DNA from: Eutreptiella sp. 'Long Island Sound 2002'
Taxonomy: Eukaryota > Euglenozoa > Euglenophyceae > Eutreptiales > Eutreptiaceae
Reading direction: 5' to 3'
NCBI GenBank assembly: GCA_964036045.1
Contig: OZ038402.1
Span: 1,457,380 to 1,521,379, forward strand
Length of the DNA: 64,000 nucleotides
Below, one piece after another: positions 9,258 through 19,371 of the stretch; within the stretch, counting starts at the first letter, position 1; each line of letters begins with the position of its first letter. Below the pieces are notes generated by a model. That model was not told the DNA's origin, ran no database searches, and saw only the letters and a list, made by a program, of their open reading frames with translations. A program made the position numbers and the translations under genes.

Positions 9258-11897
9258 TCATATGGCTGTTGGCGACCCATCTCCTAACCAGGGCACTCCT
9301 GGCACCTGAAGGGTCCTGACTGGACTGCCACCGCGAATCCCGCACATAGCCTCGGATACGTGTGAGTGGGCGTCAAACGACCCGTCACCTGCGGACTGCC
9401 CCATCGCACAGTATTGCAGTGCTTCATACATGTGGTGTGCAGTAGGATACGGTTTGCTCCACACATGATTCTGCCCGGCGAGCTTGGCTTCGGCGATGTC
9501 CTGCTTGCTGGTGTGGGTTGTCGCCCCGATGATGATGGCGGGCTTCAGCTGCTTGTGCCTCTCAAGGGCTCGGATGGCTATCGTGGTTTCCCATCCGTCC
9601 AAATCGCCGCCTGCAGGGGCCAGGTTCTTGTCCATCGTAATCAACTGGAAGCTGCTAGACTGCTTCACTTGCCGCACTGCCTCCTCTCCCGTGGAAACGC
9701 AGATCACATTCCACTTTGCTGGGGCAAACACATCGGACTCGGTGAACCGGATCTTCAGCAGCTTCTGGTTGATGAGGCTGTCGTCCACGACCATCACATT
9801 CCAATCATACATGGACAACGAAGGCGGGGCAGGTCGTGGAGCAGGGGCAAAAAGGGTGGAAGATGTGGAGCCATCGGACTTTGTGCTGCACGAGAGAACG
9901 GCGCTCCTGGGACCGAAAACGGACCGACTGCCCGAGGACGACGACTGCGCGGTGCCAGACATCCGAAACTGTCGAATGCTGTTCGGGGCACTAAACGAGT
10001 GGTGACGGACGGCCGCGGGCAACTGGCCAGAAGAGGTCTGGGATTCTCCATTTGTAGAGAAAGGGCTCTCGGACAGTGAGGTTGTTGAGGCTGAGGCTGG
10101 CATTGCACACGACATGCGGAGCTGGTGATCGGTCTCAACAACGTCTTCCATTGTGATGAGCTGGCGACTGGCAGCGCAGATAAGCTCCAGCGCGGGGTGC
10201 AGCAATGCCGCGTGCTTCGAAAGGAGCTCGCCCATTGGATTTCCGTCACTTCTACTGATGTCCGCCTGAGCAAACTCCTCCAACTGCTCCAACGAGTCGG
10301 CAATCATGGTGTAGGCGGTTGAGATGGGGTTGATGACCTTGTCATTGACACCGTCAATGAAACGCTTAACGCTTGCATGACGTAGGCTGGGATCATCTTT
10401 GTGGGCGAAAACCATGTGCACGGCTTGGCTGCCTACTCCAAACGTGGTGGTGGTGGCATACACCTCTACTTCGGTCCCATGCTCGTGCCTCATCTTGGCG
10501 AGCTGCCAACAGGGGTCAGCGGGATTTGTTGAGGACAACAATGGAGATTTGCAAAAAATGGAATTGTGAGACTTTCCGAGGGCGTCTCCGACGCTGCCGA
10601 ATCCCACCAGACGGCACATGGCTGCATTTGCGAAGGTGACCACCATGTCCGCATCAAACACCACCACAGCCTCTCGCAGATTCTCAAGCAGGGCTTGATA
10701 CGGCTGCAACCGAGCACTGTCCCTGAGGTCTCTAATGTCCTGGAACTTCAAAGACCAAACACTGCCCCCCAGCCAAGTCGCACTCACCGCAGCCGTCCAG
10801 GAAAGGCACGAGCTGTCGGGTTGTATGCAGACCACAACAGGGGATTTCTCATCACAGAAAACGGTCTCGAACACGTGGAGATCGCTCTGGACCACAAGAT
10901 TGCGGATGTTCTCGCCCTTTTTGCACTTCAGAAGTCGCCTGTGCCGGTCACACAGGGAGAGCATCCGCCCGGTTTGCTTGTCAATCAAAGTGGCGGCAGT
11001 GAGACCCAGCGGCTCGAGGACTTCGGATACGTGATGCAGAGCCACTATTCCGGCGATCATGACCCACTGGTTGAAGTATGCAGCTGCCCAATACCACACA
11101 CTCGTGTACAGCATCCACAAATTGACGCCCCATGGCACAATGATGAACACCAGCACAGCCAGCGATGCATGGATAGTCACATGTTTGATGCAACTGTAGG
11201 GGAGCTTCCAGGTCAGGGCGACGAGACCCACACAGCGGAAGGCCAAAGGCAGAACGATGGCAGCAACGCTGATGTACGCCCCCGTCCTCCAAGGCTCTAC
11301 GGCCTTGTAGACACACGGTTCCTCGAATTCCAGCTGCAAGACGGTGCAGACAGCAAAGAACACCGCGGCGCAAGCAGCTAAAAGATGCAGCAAGCGTGTC
11401 AGGCAATTTCGACGGCTGGGTTGCTCTTTGTCGGTGTGGAGGATTCCGGATAACTTGCACTGGATTGCAGACAGGAAGACCAATACTGCGACATTCGCAC
11501 ACCATGTGGTCCCACAACGGACAACCTGTCGTATGCAGCTAACCACCCCACCATGAGCGGGACTATCCAGAAGCATTACGAGGGACTGGATGAGACTCAA
11601 CCAGCAGAGCGATTTGGTGGCTCCATGAAGGAGGCAGTTGTTGAAGAATGTGTCGTATCGAAGCAAATGGACTGCTGTCATCAGCATGGCAATGTGCACT
11701 GCGGTTTCTAGGCCGATGGACAGGAAATCGATGTGCAGTACGCTCAAAGAAATGTGCAAAGTCCCGAGAAATATGGTGATCAGCATTTTCCACGGCTTCT
11801 TGTAAGGGTGAGGGTGATGGGGCTTAATCCTCGGTGATGATGGCGATGGGAGTGAGAGGGGTTGAAGCGGGGAACGCAGCTGGGGAAATGCCATCAT
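9258..11897 (-). CDS. Multi-pass membrane protein with PAS domain, degenerate kinase dimerisation segment and receiver domain
   Basis: Intronless, 879 aa from the ATG at 11897 (the frame stays open to a TTG two codons upstream). Seven or eight hydrophobic segments lie between residues ~39 and 290. A PAS-like domain spans ~399-503 (LLENLREAVVVFDADMVVTF). Residues ~510-590 look like a two-helix histidine-kinase dimerisation segment in which the usual H is D519 (FIDGVNDKVINPIS). No ATP-binding domain follows; a Ser-rich linker leads to a receiver domain (~699-829) with the full residue set: D705/D706, phospho-acceptor D756, T793 and K815. A working receiver without its own kinase suggests it is phosphorylated by a partner or acts as a phosphate sink. 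Ends in TGA. Likely role: membrane sensor in a phosphorelay; ligand unknown. Confidence 0.85.
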   Translation of the reverse strand: MMAFPQLRSPLQPLSLPSPSSPRIKPHHPHPYKKPWKMLITIFLGTLHISLSVLHIDFLSIGLETAVHIAMLMTAVHLLRYDTFFNNCLLHGATKSLCWLSLIQSLVMLLDSPAHGGVVSCIRQVVRCGTTWCANVAVLVFLSAIQCKLSGILHTDKEQPSRRNCLTRLLHLLAACAAVFFAVCTVLQLEFEEPCVYKAVEPWRTGAYISVAAIVLPLAFRCVGLVALTWKLPYSCIKHVTIHASLAVLVFIIVPWGVNLWMLYTSVWYWAAAYFNQWVMIAGIVALHHVSEVLEPLGLTAATLIDKQTGRMLSLCDRHRRLLKCKKGENIRNLVVQSDLHVFETVFCDEKSPVVVCIQPDSSCLSWTAAVSATWLGGSVWSLKFQDIRDLRDSARLQPYQALLENLREAVVVFDADMVVTFANAAMCRLVGFGSVGDALGKSHNSIFCKSPLLSSTNPADPCWQLAKMRHEHGTEVEVYATTTTFGVGSQAVHMVFAHKDDPSLRHASVKRFIDGVNDKVINPISTAYTMIADSLEQLEEFAQADISRSDGNPMGELLSKHAALLHPALELICAASRQLITMEDVVETDHQLRMSCAMPASASTTSLSESPFSTNGESQTSSGQLPAAVRHHSFSAPNSIRQFRMSGTAQSSSSGSRSVFGPRSAVLSCSTKSDGSTSSTLFAPAPRPAPPSLSMYDWNVMVVDDSLINQKLLKIRFTESDVFAPAKWNVICVSTGEEAVRQVKQSSSFQLITMDKNLAPAGGDLDGWETTIAIRALERHKQLKPAIIIGATTHTSKQDIAEAKLAGQNHVWSKPYPTAHHMYEALQYCAMGQSAGDGSFDAHSHVSEAMCGIRGGSPVRTLQVPGVPWLGDGSPTAI

Positions 11898-12340
11898 AGT
11901 CAAGTCCTGGAACAGAATCCGCAGAGATACAGAACGTCAGCAGCCTACCCGCACCACGCGTGAGGCACGTGAGGCACTCTCTTAGCCCCAGGGGATCTGG
12001 GATCGCCCAAGTGGAGTGGCCGGGGCACGGTCACCTGTGCGCAAGCACGCTGCCAGACCACACATCAGGGATGCGCCTCCTCAAGGCCCTTGGCTATGCC
12101 ACAATGCCAGATCGGGAACCAGGGCAGCCACTCCAATAGTGAAAAATGTAAGTCGTGCACGAAAAAATCGTCTAGTCGTGTAATTCTATTGCCTTCGGCA
12201 GTGCACCTCGAAGAGAGGTTGACAGTCAGCCAATCAGTCCCTGAGCCAGCAAGCAGGCAGTCAGACAGATACACACAGTTTGGGTTTTTTGTCAGTGGCA
12301 GATGCGGCCCCAAGCAGCAGGGAGGCCTTTCGACGCAATA
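11898..12340. other. Upstream region of the sensor gene; no other gene
   Basis: Presumably holds the promoter of the minus-strand gene, but no core element is recognisable. 12163-12181 (AAAATCGTCTAGTCGTGT) matches in reverse a motif at 46184-46200 within another repeat, so part of this is repeat-derived. Confidence 0.4.
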
Positions 12341-12514
12341 CACGTAGTGGCCGAGTGGTAACGCAGCCGACCGACATCCGTGTGGGCGTCGGTTCGAACC
12401 CCAGTCTGCCCACTTTTGCGCCGCCGCCGGCGGCGGCGCTAAAAGTCAGCAGATCGGGATTCGGACCGACGCCTGCACATCTGGCATCGGCTGAGTTACC
12501 ATTGGACCGCTGGC
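12341..12514. repeat. Head-to-head pair of tRNA-like (SINE-type) elements around a perfect palindrome
   Basis: Left arm: pol III A-box-like TGGCCGAGTGG at 12348 and B-box GGTTCGAACCC at 12391, start-to-start 43 nt, as in a tRNA gene. The right arm is its inverted relative (reverse complement contains AATGGTAACTCAGCCGA ... GGTCCGAATCCC). Between them 12418-12439 is a perfect GC-only 22-bp palindrome, extended by ACTTTT/AAAAGT. Acceptor and T-stem pairing of the left arm is poor, so it is not a functional tRNA. The ~170-nt arrangement would fold into one long hairpin. Confidence 0.7.
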
Positions 12515-12544
12515 CATGTTACCACTGTTGTGCGTCCCCACTGC

Positions 12545-12950
12545 TTGTAGCCTATTAAGCAAAAACTTTTGACCCCCCCCCCACCCCCCCCCTCAAAAAA
12601 GTGATATCCAGTTTTAGGGGGTAGAGGCCTCAAAATCAAAAAATCCATTGGGGGATGCTCTTATTGGGCAAAATAATGATTTTACAAGGGGTTGGACATC
12701 CAATATCATGCCTTGGGGTATGCTACGCGAATGACCCCACAAAAGGGGGGTATATGACGCCCGCGCCTGCGCTTGATCTAACAACCTCTCTTCGAGGTGA
12801 TTTTGCGGCAAATGCGTGTAATTTTTTTTTGCGGTAAGTCGTGTAAATTATAAAAAAAATTGAATTTTTTTTTTGCGGTAAAGGCGTGTATTTTTTTTTT
12901 GCGGTAAGTTGTGTAAATTATTAAAAAAATTGAAAAATTGAAAGAAATGC
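12545..12950. repeat. C-run, repeat B copy, and tandem repeat G
   Basis: 12638-12802 is a copy of repeat B (see 622-785). It is followed by two tandem copies of a ~60-bp AT-rich unit (TTTTTTTTGCGGTAA(A/G)...GTGTA) at about 12803-12935. Inverted relatives of this AT unit lie at 46140-46240. Confidence 0.75.
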
Positions 12951-13313
12951 AACCTTTGCAATACATGCGCAATATGTACAGCTGCCGGTTCCGTATGGCA
13001 CCCCATAGCGACCTTAACGATGGAACGCCGGGTCCACAAAGCACATAGTACTCTGCGTGGCCACCAATTAGTTGGGACTCAGCCAATATAACATAATTTC
13101 ACATGGAGTCATTGGCACGAGACACAAAATCAGGCCCAAGAAAAGAGTCCTGACAGGGCCATGGCAGGATTGTGTATAAAGTCTGATGTCTTATGTGGCA
13201 TGTTGTGTTTTGGAGTGTATACAACAAGATGTGTGATATGTCTCATATAGATCTGATGCTTGGAGGAAGGGGGGCGGGGGGTTGGTGTCCAAATGGGTGT
13301 GCAAAAAGTTGAT
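12951..13313. other. Spacer
   Basis: No gene, RNA or repeat recognised apart from a short G-run. Confidence 0.45.
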
Positions 13314-13745
13314 GCCCCCCACCCCATAGGTCCCCATAGGCCCCGATAGGTCCCCATAGGTCCCCATAGGGACCCATAGGCCCCAGAGGTGCCCATAGGT
13401 CCCCATAGGTGCCCATAGGCCCCCGGAGGCCCCCATAGGTCCCCATAGGCCCCGATAGGTCCCCATAGGTCCCCATAGGCCCCTAGAGGTGCCCATAGGT
13501 GCCCATAGGTGCCCATAGGCCCCCATAGGTCCCCATAGGTCCCCATAGGTTCCCATAGGTCCCCACAGGCCCCCATAGGTCCCCACAGGCCCCCATAGGT
13601 CCCCACAGGCCCCCATAGGCCCCCATAGGTCCCCACAGGCCCCCATAGGTCCCCATAGGTCCCCAAAGGTCTCCATAGGCCCCCATAGGTGCCCACGGCC
13701 CACATAGGTCCCCATAGGCCCCCACAGGCCCCCATAGGTCCCCAT
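13314..13745. repeat. Minisatellite of 10-bp unit (TCCCCATAGG type)
   Basis: About 40 copies of a 10-bp unit with the last or first base varying (CCCCATAGGT, CCCCATAGGC, GCCCATAGGT, CCCCACAGGC). The same unit reappears as a short run at 45417-45466, exactly at the right edge of the 22-bp satellite. All frames are open because the unit lacks stops; the resulting Gly/Tyr/Trp/Pro ORFs are not genes. Confidence 0.95.
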
Positions 13746-13787
13746 ACTGTCACTGTCTGTGCCAGTGCTTCCGTTTATTGTCAACTG

Positions 13788-13852
13788 TCCACCAGCAAAA
13801 CTGTTACTGTAACTGTCACTGTCACTGTCACTGTCACTGTCACTGTGTCACT
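13788..13852. repeat. (CACTGT)n microsatellite
   Basis: Repeated ACTGTC/CACTGT hexamers. Shorter runs occur at about 13742-13760 and 20462-20485. Confidence 0.9.
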
Positions 13853-14292
13853 CAGACTGCGTCACTGAGTGACAAAACGCTGAACCCGAACCCATCCCAC
13901 CAAAAAGTTGACCCCATTATTATTGAAATCCCTGGTGGCAAGCACGGTGGACCAGATGTACCTAACAGCCAGACCAGAGATAGCAACAACAACAGCATTG
14001 CATTGCAGTGCCAACCAGAATGATGTCCTGAGCAGGAGGAAGGAAAATAATCCACATACTCTGGTTTTGTGCATGGTCGTGTTCCACAGCTGGCGATCTT
14101 GGAGAGCCCGGGGGTGAAGGGACAGCAATACGGAATGTTATGTTGGCCAGCGGCGCATAGTCATGGTGCACCACTGAAGCACCACGCTCATATTTGAAGC
14201 TGATGAACTTGTTGCCAAGGGCGCTAAGCAAAAAGGTATACAATTGGGCACCCAAACTGGTACAGCACTGCACAAAACAAACTTAAAACCCA
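13853..14292. other. Spacer
   Basis: No supported gene. Short ORFs on both strands without recognisable domains. Confidence 0.45.
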
Positions 14293-14321
14293 TTTTGCAC
14301 CGTAAAAGTGACGGTGCAAAA
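14293..14321. other. Perfect 11-bp stem hairpin
   Basis: TTTTGCACCGT and its exact complement ACGGTGCAAAA flank a 7-nt loop. It could be a MITE core or a transcript hairpin; no flanking target duplication is evident. Confidence 0.6.
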
Positions 14322-14356
14322 AAATGACGGTTTCACCGGGTAGTGGTGCTTGGACA

Positions 14357-14575
14357 AGGGCGGTGCTTGGCCATAGAACAGTGGAATGTTCAGCAATAGG
14401 TCTCCACCGACAGACCTACGCTCCAGCATCAGTTCGCAACGCGGCGCAGCCACGACACGACAAGGGCGGTGCTTGGCCATAGAACAGTGGGAAGTTCAGC
14501 AATAGGTCCCCACCGACAGACCTAAGCTCCAGCATCAGTTCGCAACGCGGCGCAGCCGACAAGGGCGGTGCTTGG
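14357..14575. repeat. Tandem duplication, ~105-bp unit
   Basis: Two near-identical units running from ACAAGGGCGGTGCTTGG through CAGTTCGCAACGCGGCGCAGCC, then a third partial start. Only a few substitutions separate the copies. Confidence 0.9.
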
Positions 14576-15412
14576 ACAAGGGGCCATGAGGCAACGGATA
14601 CTGGGCTCGGATACGCCCCCCGTGTTACAGGCGCATGGTCATCACCACACTCAGTTCAATGTTTTGCCTTGCTGCACTGCAGCGCAAGCCAGATCAGTGG
14701 ACCAAGGGGGGGGGGATGGTACTATGGTAGCGGGTTTGATAAGTGGTGAGGATTAGCCATCTGAGACCATGTGTTGCAGTGACGGAGTACCTGCACCGTG
14801 CACGCACCGCGTAATGTTTTGATCGAACTCCCTCCATATGGTCCTTGCTTGGACCACTTAAAAAGGACACACCAAACAGGTTTCCAACGTTGCCTGTTGT
14901 TGATGCGAAGAGTATTTTGGGTGTTGTTGCTTAACACGTCATAATTGTTGTATGGTTGGTGGTAATTTAGTGGCAGAACTGAGGCAAGCAAGACTGTAGG
15001 AGAGACAACGCAGTATGTGCAATAATAGTACTTTTCATTTCAAGTCCCGTATGCATACCCATCTAGGAAACAAAGCTAATGCACTCGCAACACAGCACAG
15101 AGTAGTATTCGGTCACACCACTTTTAGAAGCCCTCAAATGGATTCATTGCCCTTGGAAACGGGGTGCAAAAAATTGGGTGCATAGGTCCATGGCCGAAAA
15201 ACAGTAATAATAACCCAATAACAACTCCAATACGCGCACTGCGGGGGGGGGGAGGGCGTATATTACTTTCCCAGTGGAAGGCCCAGCCTTCCCATTGTGC
15301 ATAAAGCACAAGAGACTGAAAGCATGACCTGGATTTGCAACAAGGGTCAAGAAGAGACCGAAGGCCGTGGATCATTTAAACCAACATCAGTGCGTGGAGT
15401 ATGTTCGACAGT
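14576..15412. other. Spacer
   Basis: No gene recognised. One G-run at 14705-14714 and one at 15243-15251. Confidence 0.45.
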
Positions 15413-16600
15413 TCAAGATGAAAGAGAGACCGAAGGGGAGGGGTGTAGGTAGGGGTGGGGGGATTGGTTGGGGTAGGGGGATAGGTTGGGGGAGGGTCCT
15501 GCGAAGAGGAGAGGGCCTTTGGGCACGGGTAGGGTTGAGGCGCGTATGTCTCTGCGAGGCTTCTCTTGATAGAGAAGGAAATAAGCCAAGAGCCCGCCAA
15601 GGGGCACAACAAGGAGTGCCAAAAGGGCAAGCAAAGCAACGTCTGATTCCTCAGCGTCGACGCCTCCGCTGGGGCTGGGGCTGGGGCCGGGGCTGGGGCT
15701 GGGGCTGTTCGAGACATTAGAAACCCCGACTATTGAGAAAGTCTGGACAGTTGTGACCAAATAGCAGCAAACTTCAAATGGCACACAATCTGCGACAGTA
15801 CCCCCCTCACTGAGGATAGCAATGCCAGCCGTAGATCCATCGTTGTAGCGATAGAACTCCGGGGGAGCATCGCAGCCTGTTCCTAGGCGGACAGTGAAGC
15901 TCATTTGAACATTGGAAATCCTGTTTCCAGAAGCATCCCAGCGAGCCACATAAATGACCAGAGATGCCGCATAGTGCGATGTAAGAGGCAGATTCAGGGA
16001 AACTCCAAGAGTAGAAGGTGTGGAACTGAAATCTGATACCACCACAATTGTCCTCTCGACGCTTGTGCCCCAATCGATGATGTCATAGTCCTAGCCATTG
16101 ACTGAAATTGTTGGCATCGGAAACGATTGTGCATACCACGCCCCAACAGCTAATGATGTGCCTTGATGGGCAAGTTCCGTTGACAGACTCGTTGGTGCAA
16201 CAGATGGTAAGCTGCCAAATGTGAACCCCATGAAATTTTGCACCCACGTCTGAAACTCCGTGGTGCCAGCAATTGCCACCACGTTTGCCCTTGGACTTGC
16301 ACTTGGGCTTGAGCTTACACTTGGACGTGACTGCGTCTTTGGGGTTGGGGTCAGGCTTGGGGTCCTCGATGGGATCATGGTTGGGGTCCGGCTTGGGGTC
16401 CTCGATGGGATCATGGTTGGGGTCATGGTTGGGGTCCTCGATGGGCTCCTGGTTGGGGTCATGGTTGGGGTCATGGTTGGGGTCATGGTTGGGGTCATGG
16501 TTGGGGTGTGCGTCATGGTGGGAATCGGGGTCATGGTGGGGCTTGGGGTCGGGGTTGCAGTAGGGCACACATTCTGCGAAGAACCCTGCCTCCCGGACCA
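15413..16600 (-). pseudogene. Thr/Pro-rich single-pass membrane protein, 5'-truncated and with an in-frame TAG
   Basis: One minus-strand frame runs from ~16600 to 15413, broken only by TAG at 16093-16091. Order: a Thr/Met/Pro stalk from 12-bp repeats (TPTMTPTMTPT, ~16330-16560), a ~75-aa region, the TAG, an ordinary-looking ~120-aa domain (DYDIIDWGTS ... GCDAPPEFYRYNDGS ... CVPFEVCCYL), a Ser-Pro linker (SPSPSPGPSPSPS), a hydrophobic span (VALLALLALLVVPLGGLLAY) and a basic tail ending in TGA. This is the layout of a type I surface glycoprotein. The apparent ATG at 16609 lies inside repeat B, which has replaced the true 5' end. A nonsense mutation in a dead gene is the simplest reading; a sequencing error is also possible. 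Confidence 0.6.
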
Positions 16601-16603
16601 AAA

Positions 16604-16782
16604 ACTCATTGGAGGATGCCCTTATTGCACCAAATAATGATTTTACAAGGGGTTAAACTAACAATTCAACCCCTTGGGGTGGGGTACGCGAATAGGCCCA
16701 AAAAGGCCCAAAATGGGGGGTATGTGGCGTTTTCCCCTGTATACGCCCGCCTGCCTTTGATCTAACAACCTCTGCGAGGTGA
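16604..16782. repeat. Repeat B copy abutting the membrane-protein gene
   Basis: Begins with the CTCATTGGAGGAT end and finishes AACCTCTGCGAGGTGA. Its left edge coincides with the loss of homology to the gene at 15413-16600. Confidence 0.8.
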
Positions 16783-17085
16783 CTTCGATTTTTGAGCTGC
16801 CGAGGGTGAAAAGCTGCATAAGCAGGTTGGGTACCAATCCCTTGGGTGACCCCCCCCCCCCCCCGGAGCTAATACCCAAATAGGGTGAAAAACACGTAAA
16901 TACGGCCTAAAACATGCTTTACATACCTTGGATGGTCGTTTTAAGTGATCACAATATCAAAAAAATAAGTTTCGAAAACTTCGATTTTTGAGCTGCCCAA
17001 GGTGAAAAACTGCATACGCAGGTTCTGTACCAATTCCTTGGGTGACCCCCCCCCCCCCCCCAGCGCCCAATGGGGGAGTCTTTGC
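16783..17085. repeat. Repeat C, about one and a half copies
   Basis: Unit ~190 bp: CTTCGATTTTTGAGCTGCC, GGTGAAAAACTGCATAAGC, a long C-run, AATAGGGTGAAAAACAC, then AACATGCTTTACATACCTTG and AGTTTCGAAAA. Further copies at 27495-28040 and 45520-45945, always in tandem. Confidence 0.85.
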
Positions 17086-17100
17086 ACTGCACGCGCACTA

Positions 17101-17208
17101 CGCGCTACTTTTAGACTATGTTCCCCCCGAAGAGCCCCCAAGCACACCCCTTGGAAACGCCCTTAGAATTAGGTGACCCAAACTGCCCAGCTCAAGAAAG
17201 TTGCAAAC
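17101..17208. repeat. Direct repeat F, copy 1
   Basis: 108-bp block (CGCGCTACTTTTAGACTATG ... AAGAAAGTTGCAAAC) repeated almost identically at 18971-19079 in the same orientation, enclosing 1.76 kb of GC-rich sequence. Confidence 0.9.
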
Positions 17209-18970
17209 CACCTTCCCTTCACATAACACACATGATGCTCAATAGAGAGCGACCACAGAGATCCGTCAGGACGGCCCAGGCTCCCCAAGGCCGCAGACTG
17301 GGGGAGAGTCCCCACGGCTCCTTCCAAGGGCGCACCATGTCCATATCCACGACGCGAGTCCTGAGTGGTAAAGCCGCACGAGCTCCTCCATAAGGGATCG
17401 GGCATCAAGGCCGTCTTCTCCCTCGCCCCATTACCACGAAGGCCATGCATGGGGGAGTCCCCATGCATTCTCGGGGGTCCCCAAACAAAGGGGGACAAAA
17501 TCAGAATTCAAAACCTCCGCTAGGGGTCACCATGATACCCCTAGGGGCCCCTAGTATCTCAAAGTATGGGTCTCTAGTACGGCCAGACGCCCAAATAGTT
17601 GCACTGCGCCCGCAATGCGCGCGCACTGCGCTTGAGGCGCCCCCAATACCCAAATAGGGTGAAAAACACGTAAATAGGGCATTCGTCTTTTAGCGTCCGC
17701 TGGCCTATGTACAAAGGCAGAGGGGCGGGGAGGTGGGCCGAGTCGAGTTCAGGCGCCCGTGGCCTCCCCTACAGGCCCCCCGCCTGTGTCCGCACGGCGG
17801 CCAGGAGGGACGAGCAGAAGGGGACTAGGTCTCTTCCGTGCTGGCCCTGCCGTGCTGCCGCCGTTGAGGCAGTGTGGACTGGGGTGGCGAAGGCGCTGAG
17901 GGGGTGCCGCCACTGGGTCAGAGGAGCCCCCCCCCCCCCCCCCCCGGCGGCGTCGGCCGCAGCGCGAGGGGGGGGGGGGGGGGGCGCACGCGGAGCATGT
18001 CCGCTACTGACCTGGTGCCTTTGGCTGAGACCGCCTCCGACCCCTAGGCGGGGATCGACGCCGCGGTAAGGCACGGCTACTCACGACCGCTGAGATGCGT
18101 CTGAACACGTCGGGGAGCGACGCCGGCGGGGGCGGGGGCTGCTCGTCTGGGGGGGGGGGGGGGGAAGCAGAAGCCCGCGGCGCGGGAGGCGCCCTTGTAG
18201 GGCCGGAGGAGACAGCGGCGCCCGTGGGCACCGGCCCGGGGTTGTCCCCCCCTACCGTTGGTGGGGGGGAGAACGCGTCAGCGTCCCCTCCGCCTGAACG
18301 TGTTGGCCCCTCATTTACCGAGCCCCCCCGGTCAGCCAGGAGGTTAAGCGCTTGGCGTTTCGGGGGCCTGAGGTCGTCGGGTCCCATTGCAGAGGAAGGG
18401 CGGGTGCCCAGCGTTCTGGGAGGGGCCGCGCACCGGCGAGATGCCGGGGGGGCCGAGTCCGGGAGGTCCTCGGAGGCCGGGCGGGCCCGTCCAAGCCAGG
18501 AGGACAGCGCTGCCGCTCCTGCGCGCCGGTCCTCGGGGACGAGCACCTGGCGGCCTGGCGCGACCCGGGGCGGGGCCCTCGGGCAGCGCGGGCCCGCCGA
18601 GGGGTCGGTGTGCCCTTCGTGGCCCACTCGGCAGCAGCGGCTGATGCCCCAGCCAAGGCTTTTGCACCTGGGGCACAACGGCGCCCCGTGTTCCAAGCAG
18701 AGCGCGCCCTGAGTGTCGTTGCCCGCCCCTGGCGTGCGGCTGCGCTGCGGAGCGGCGAGAGGGACACTCTTGGGTGGCGCCCGTGGGGGTCTCTTGCGGT
18801 ACGGCAGTAAGGGGGGCCCACCCTCGAGGGGGCGGGGATAGTAGTCCATGAGGAAGCGGTCACCTAGCGGCGGCCGCATGCGGGCAGGCGCCCGCAGGCG
18901 CCGGACCCATGAGTCCCGGCAGTGCGTCGCCAGGCGCATAAGGGGGAAAGTTTGCCCAGCGCGCGCCCTG
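17209..18970 (-). other. GC-rich block between direct repeats, with a possible Gag-like ORF
   Basis: Minus-strand ORF 19017-18004 (337 codons) is the longest. It is Pro/Arg/Ala-rich and has one Cys/His cluster (CLEHGAPLCPRCKSLGWGIS then CCRVGHEGH) reminiscent of a zinc knuckle in retroelement Gag proteins. Other frames are also open because the GC content is high, so coding status is unproven. Includes C- and G-runs around 17931-17983. Confidence 0.25.
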
Positions 18971-19079
18971 CGCGCTACTTTTAGACTATGTCCCCCCCGA
19001 AGAGCCCCCAAGCACACCCCTTGGAAACGCCCTTAGAATTAGGTGACCCAAACTGCCCCAGCTCAAGAAAGTTGCAAAC
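18971..19079. repeat. Direct repeat F, copy 2
   Basis: Partner of 17101-17208, same orientation, few differences. Too short and lacking obvious TG...CA ends to be called an LTR. Confidence 0.9.
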
Positions 19080-19371
19080 TGGGGTACACAGTACCACTCT
19101 CGCTCCTTTAAGGGCGATCTTGGTCAACACCTTAGCAAGTTGGGAGAATGGGGGGTTAGGAGTGCACAACTGCATCGATCTCCAGTAGAAGCGATAGGCG
19201 TTATTGAGGTATCGCGAACAGTAGAGCTGCATCATAACATTGGTCCCACAAGTGTGGGTGTCAATACATTCAGTACAATAGTGCTCCTTACACTCATCAC
19301 AAACTGCGACGGTGGAGCGTCCTGGCAACACAACACACACACTTCTGCCTCATCCTCTGCCTCATCTTGCG

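Noticed and set aside
11898-11903. TTG start for the sensor gene (881 codons)
   Set aside because: A eukaryotic gene would start at ATG 11897. The same reasoning moves the CCCH gene start from TTG 26034 to ATG 25902.
12341-12411. Functional tRNA gene
   Set aside because: A and B boxes and spacing are tRNA-like, but acceptor and T-stem base pairing is poor and no convincing anticodon arm forms.
13130-13784. Gly/Trp/Tyr/Pro-rich ORFs of ~200 codons
   Set aside because: Direct translation of the stop-free 10-bp CCCCATAGG repeat; several frames are equally open.
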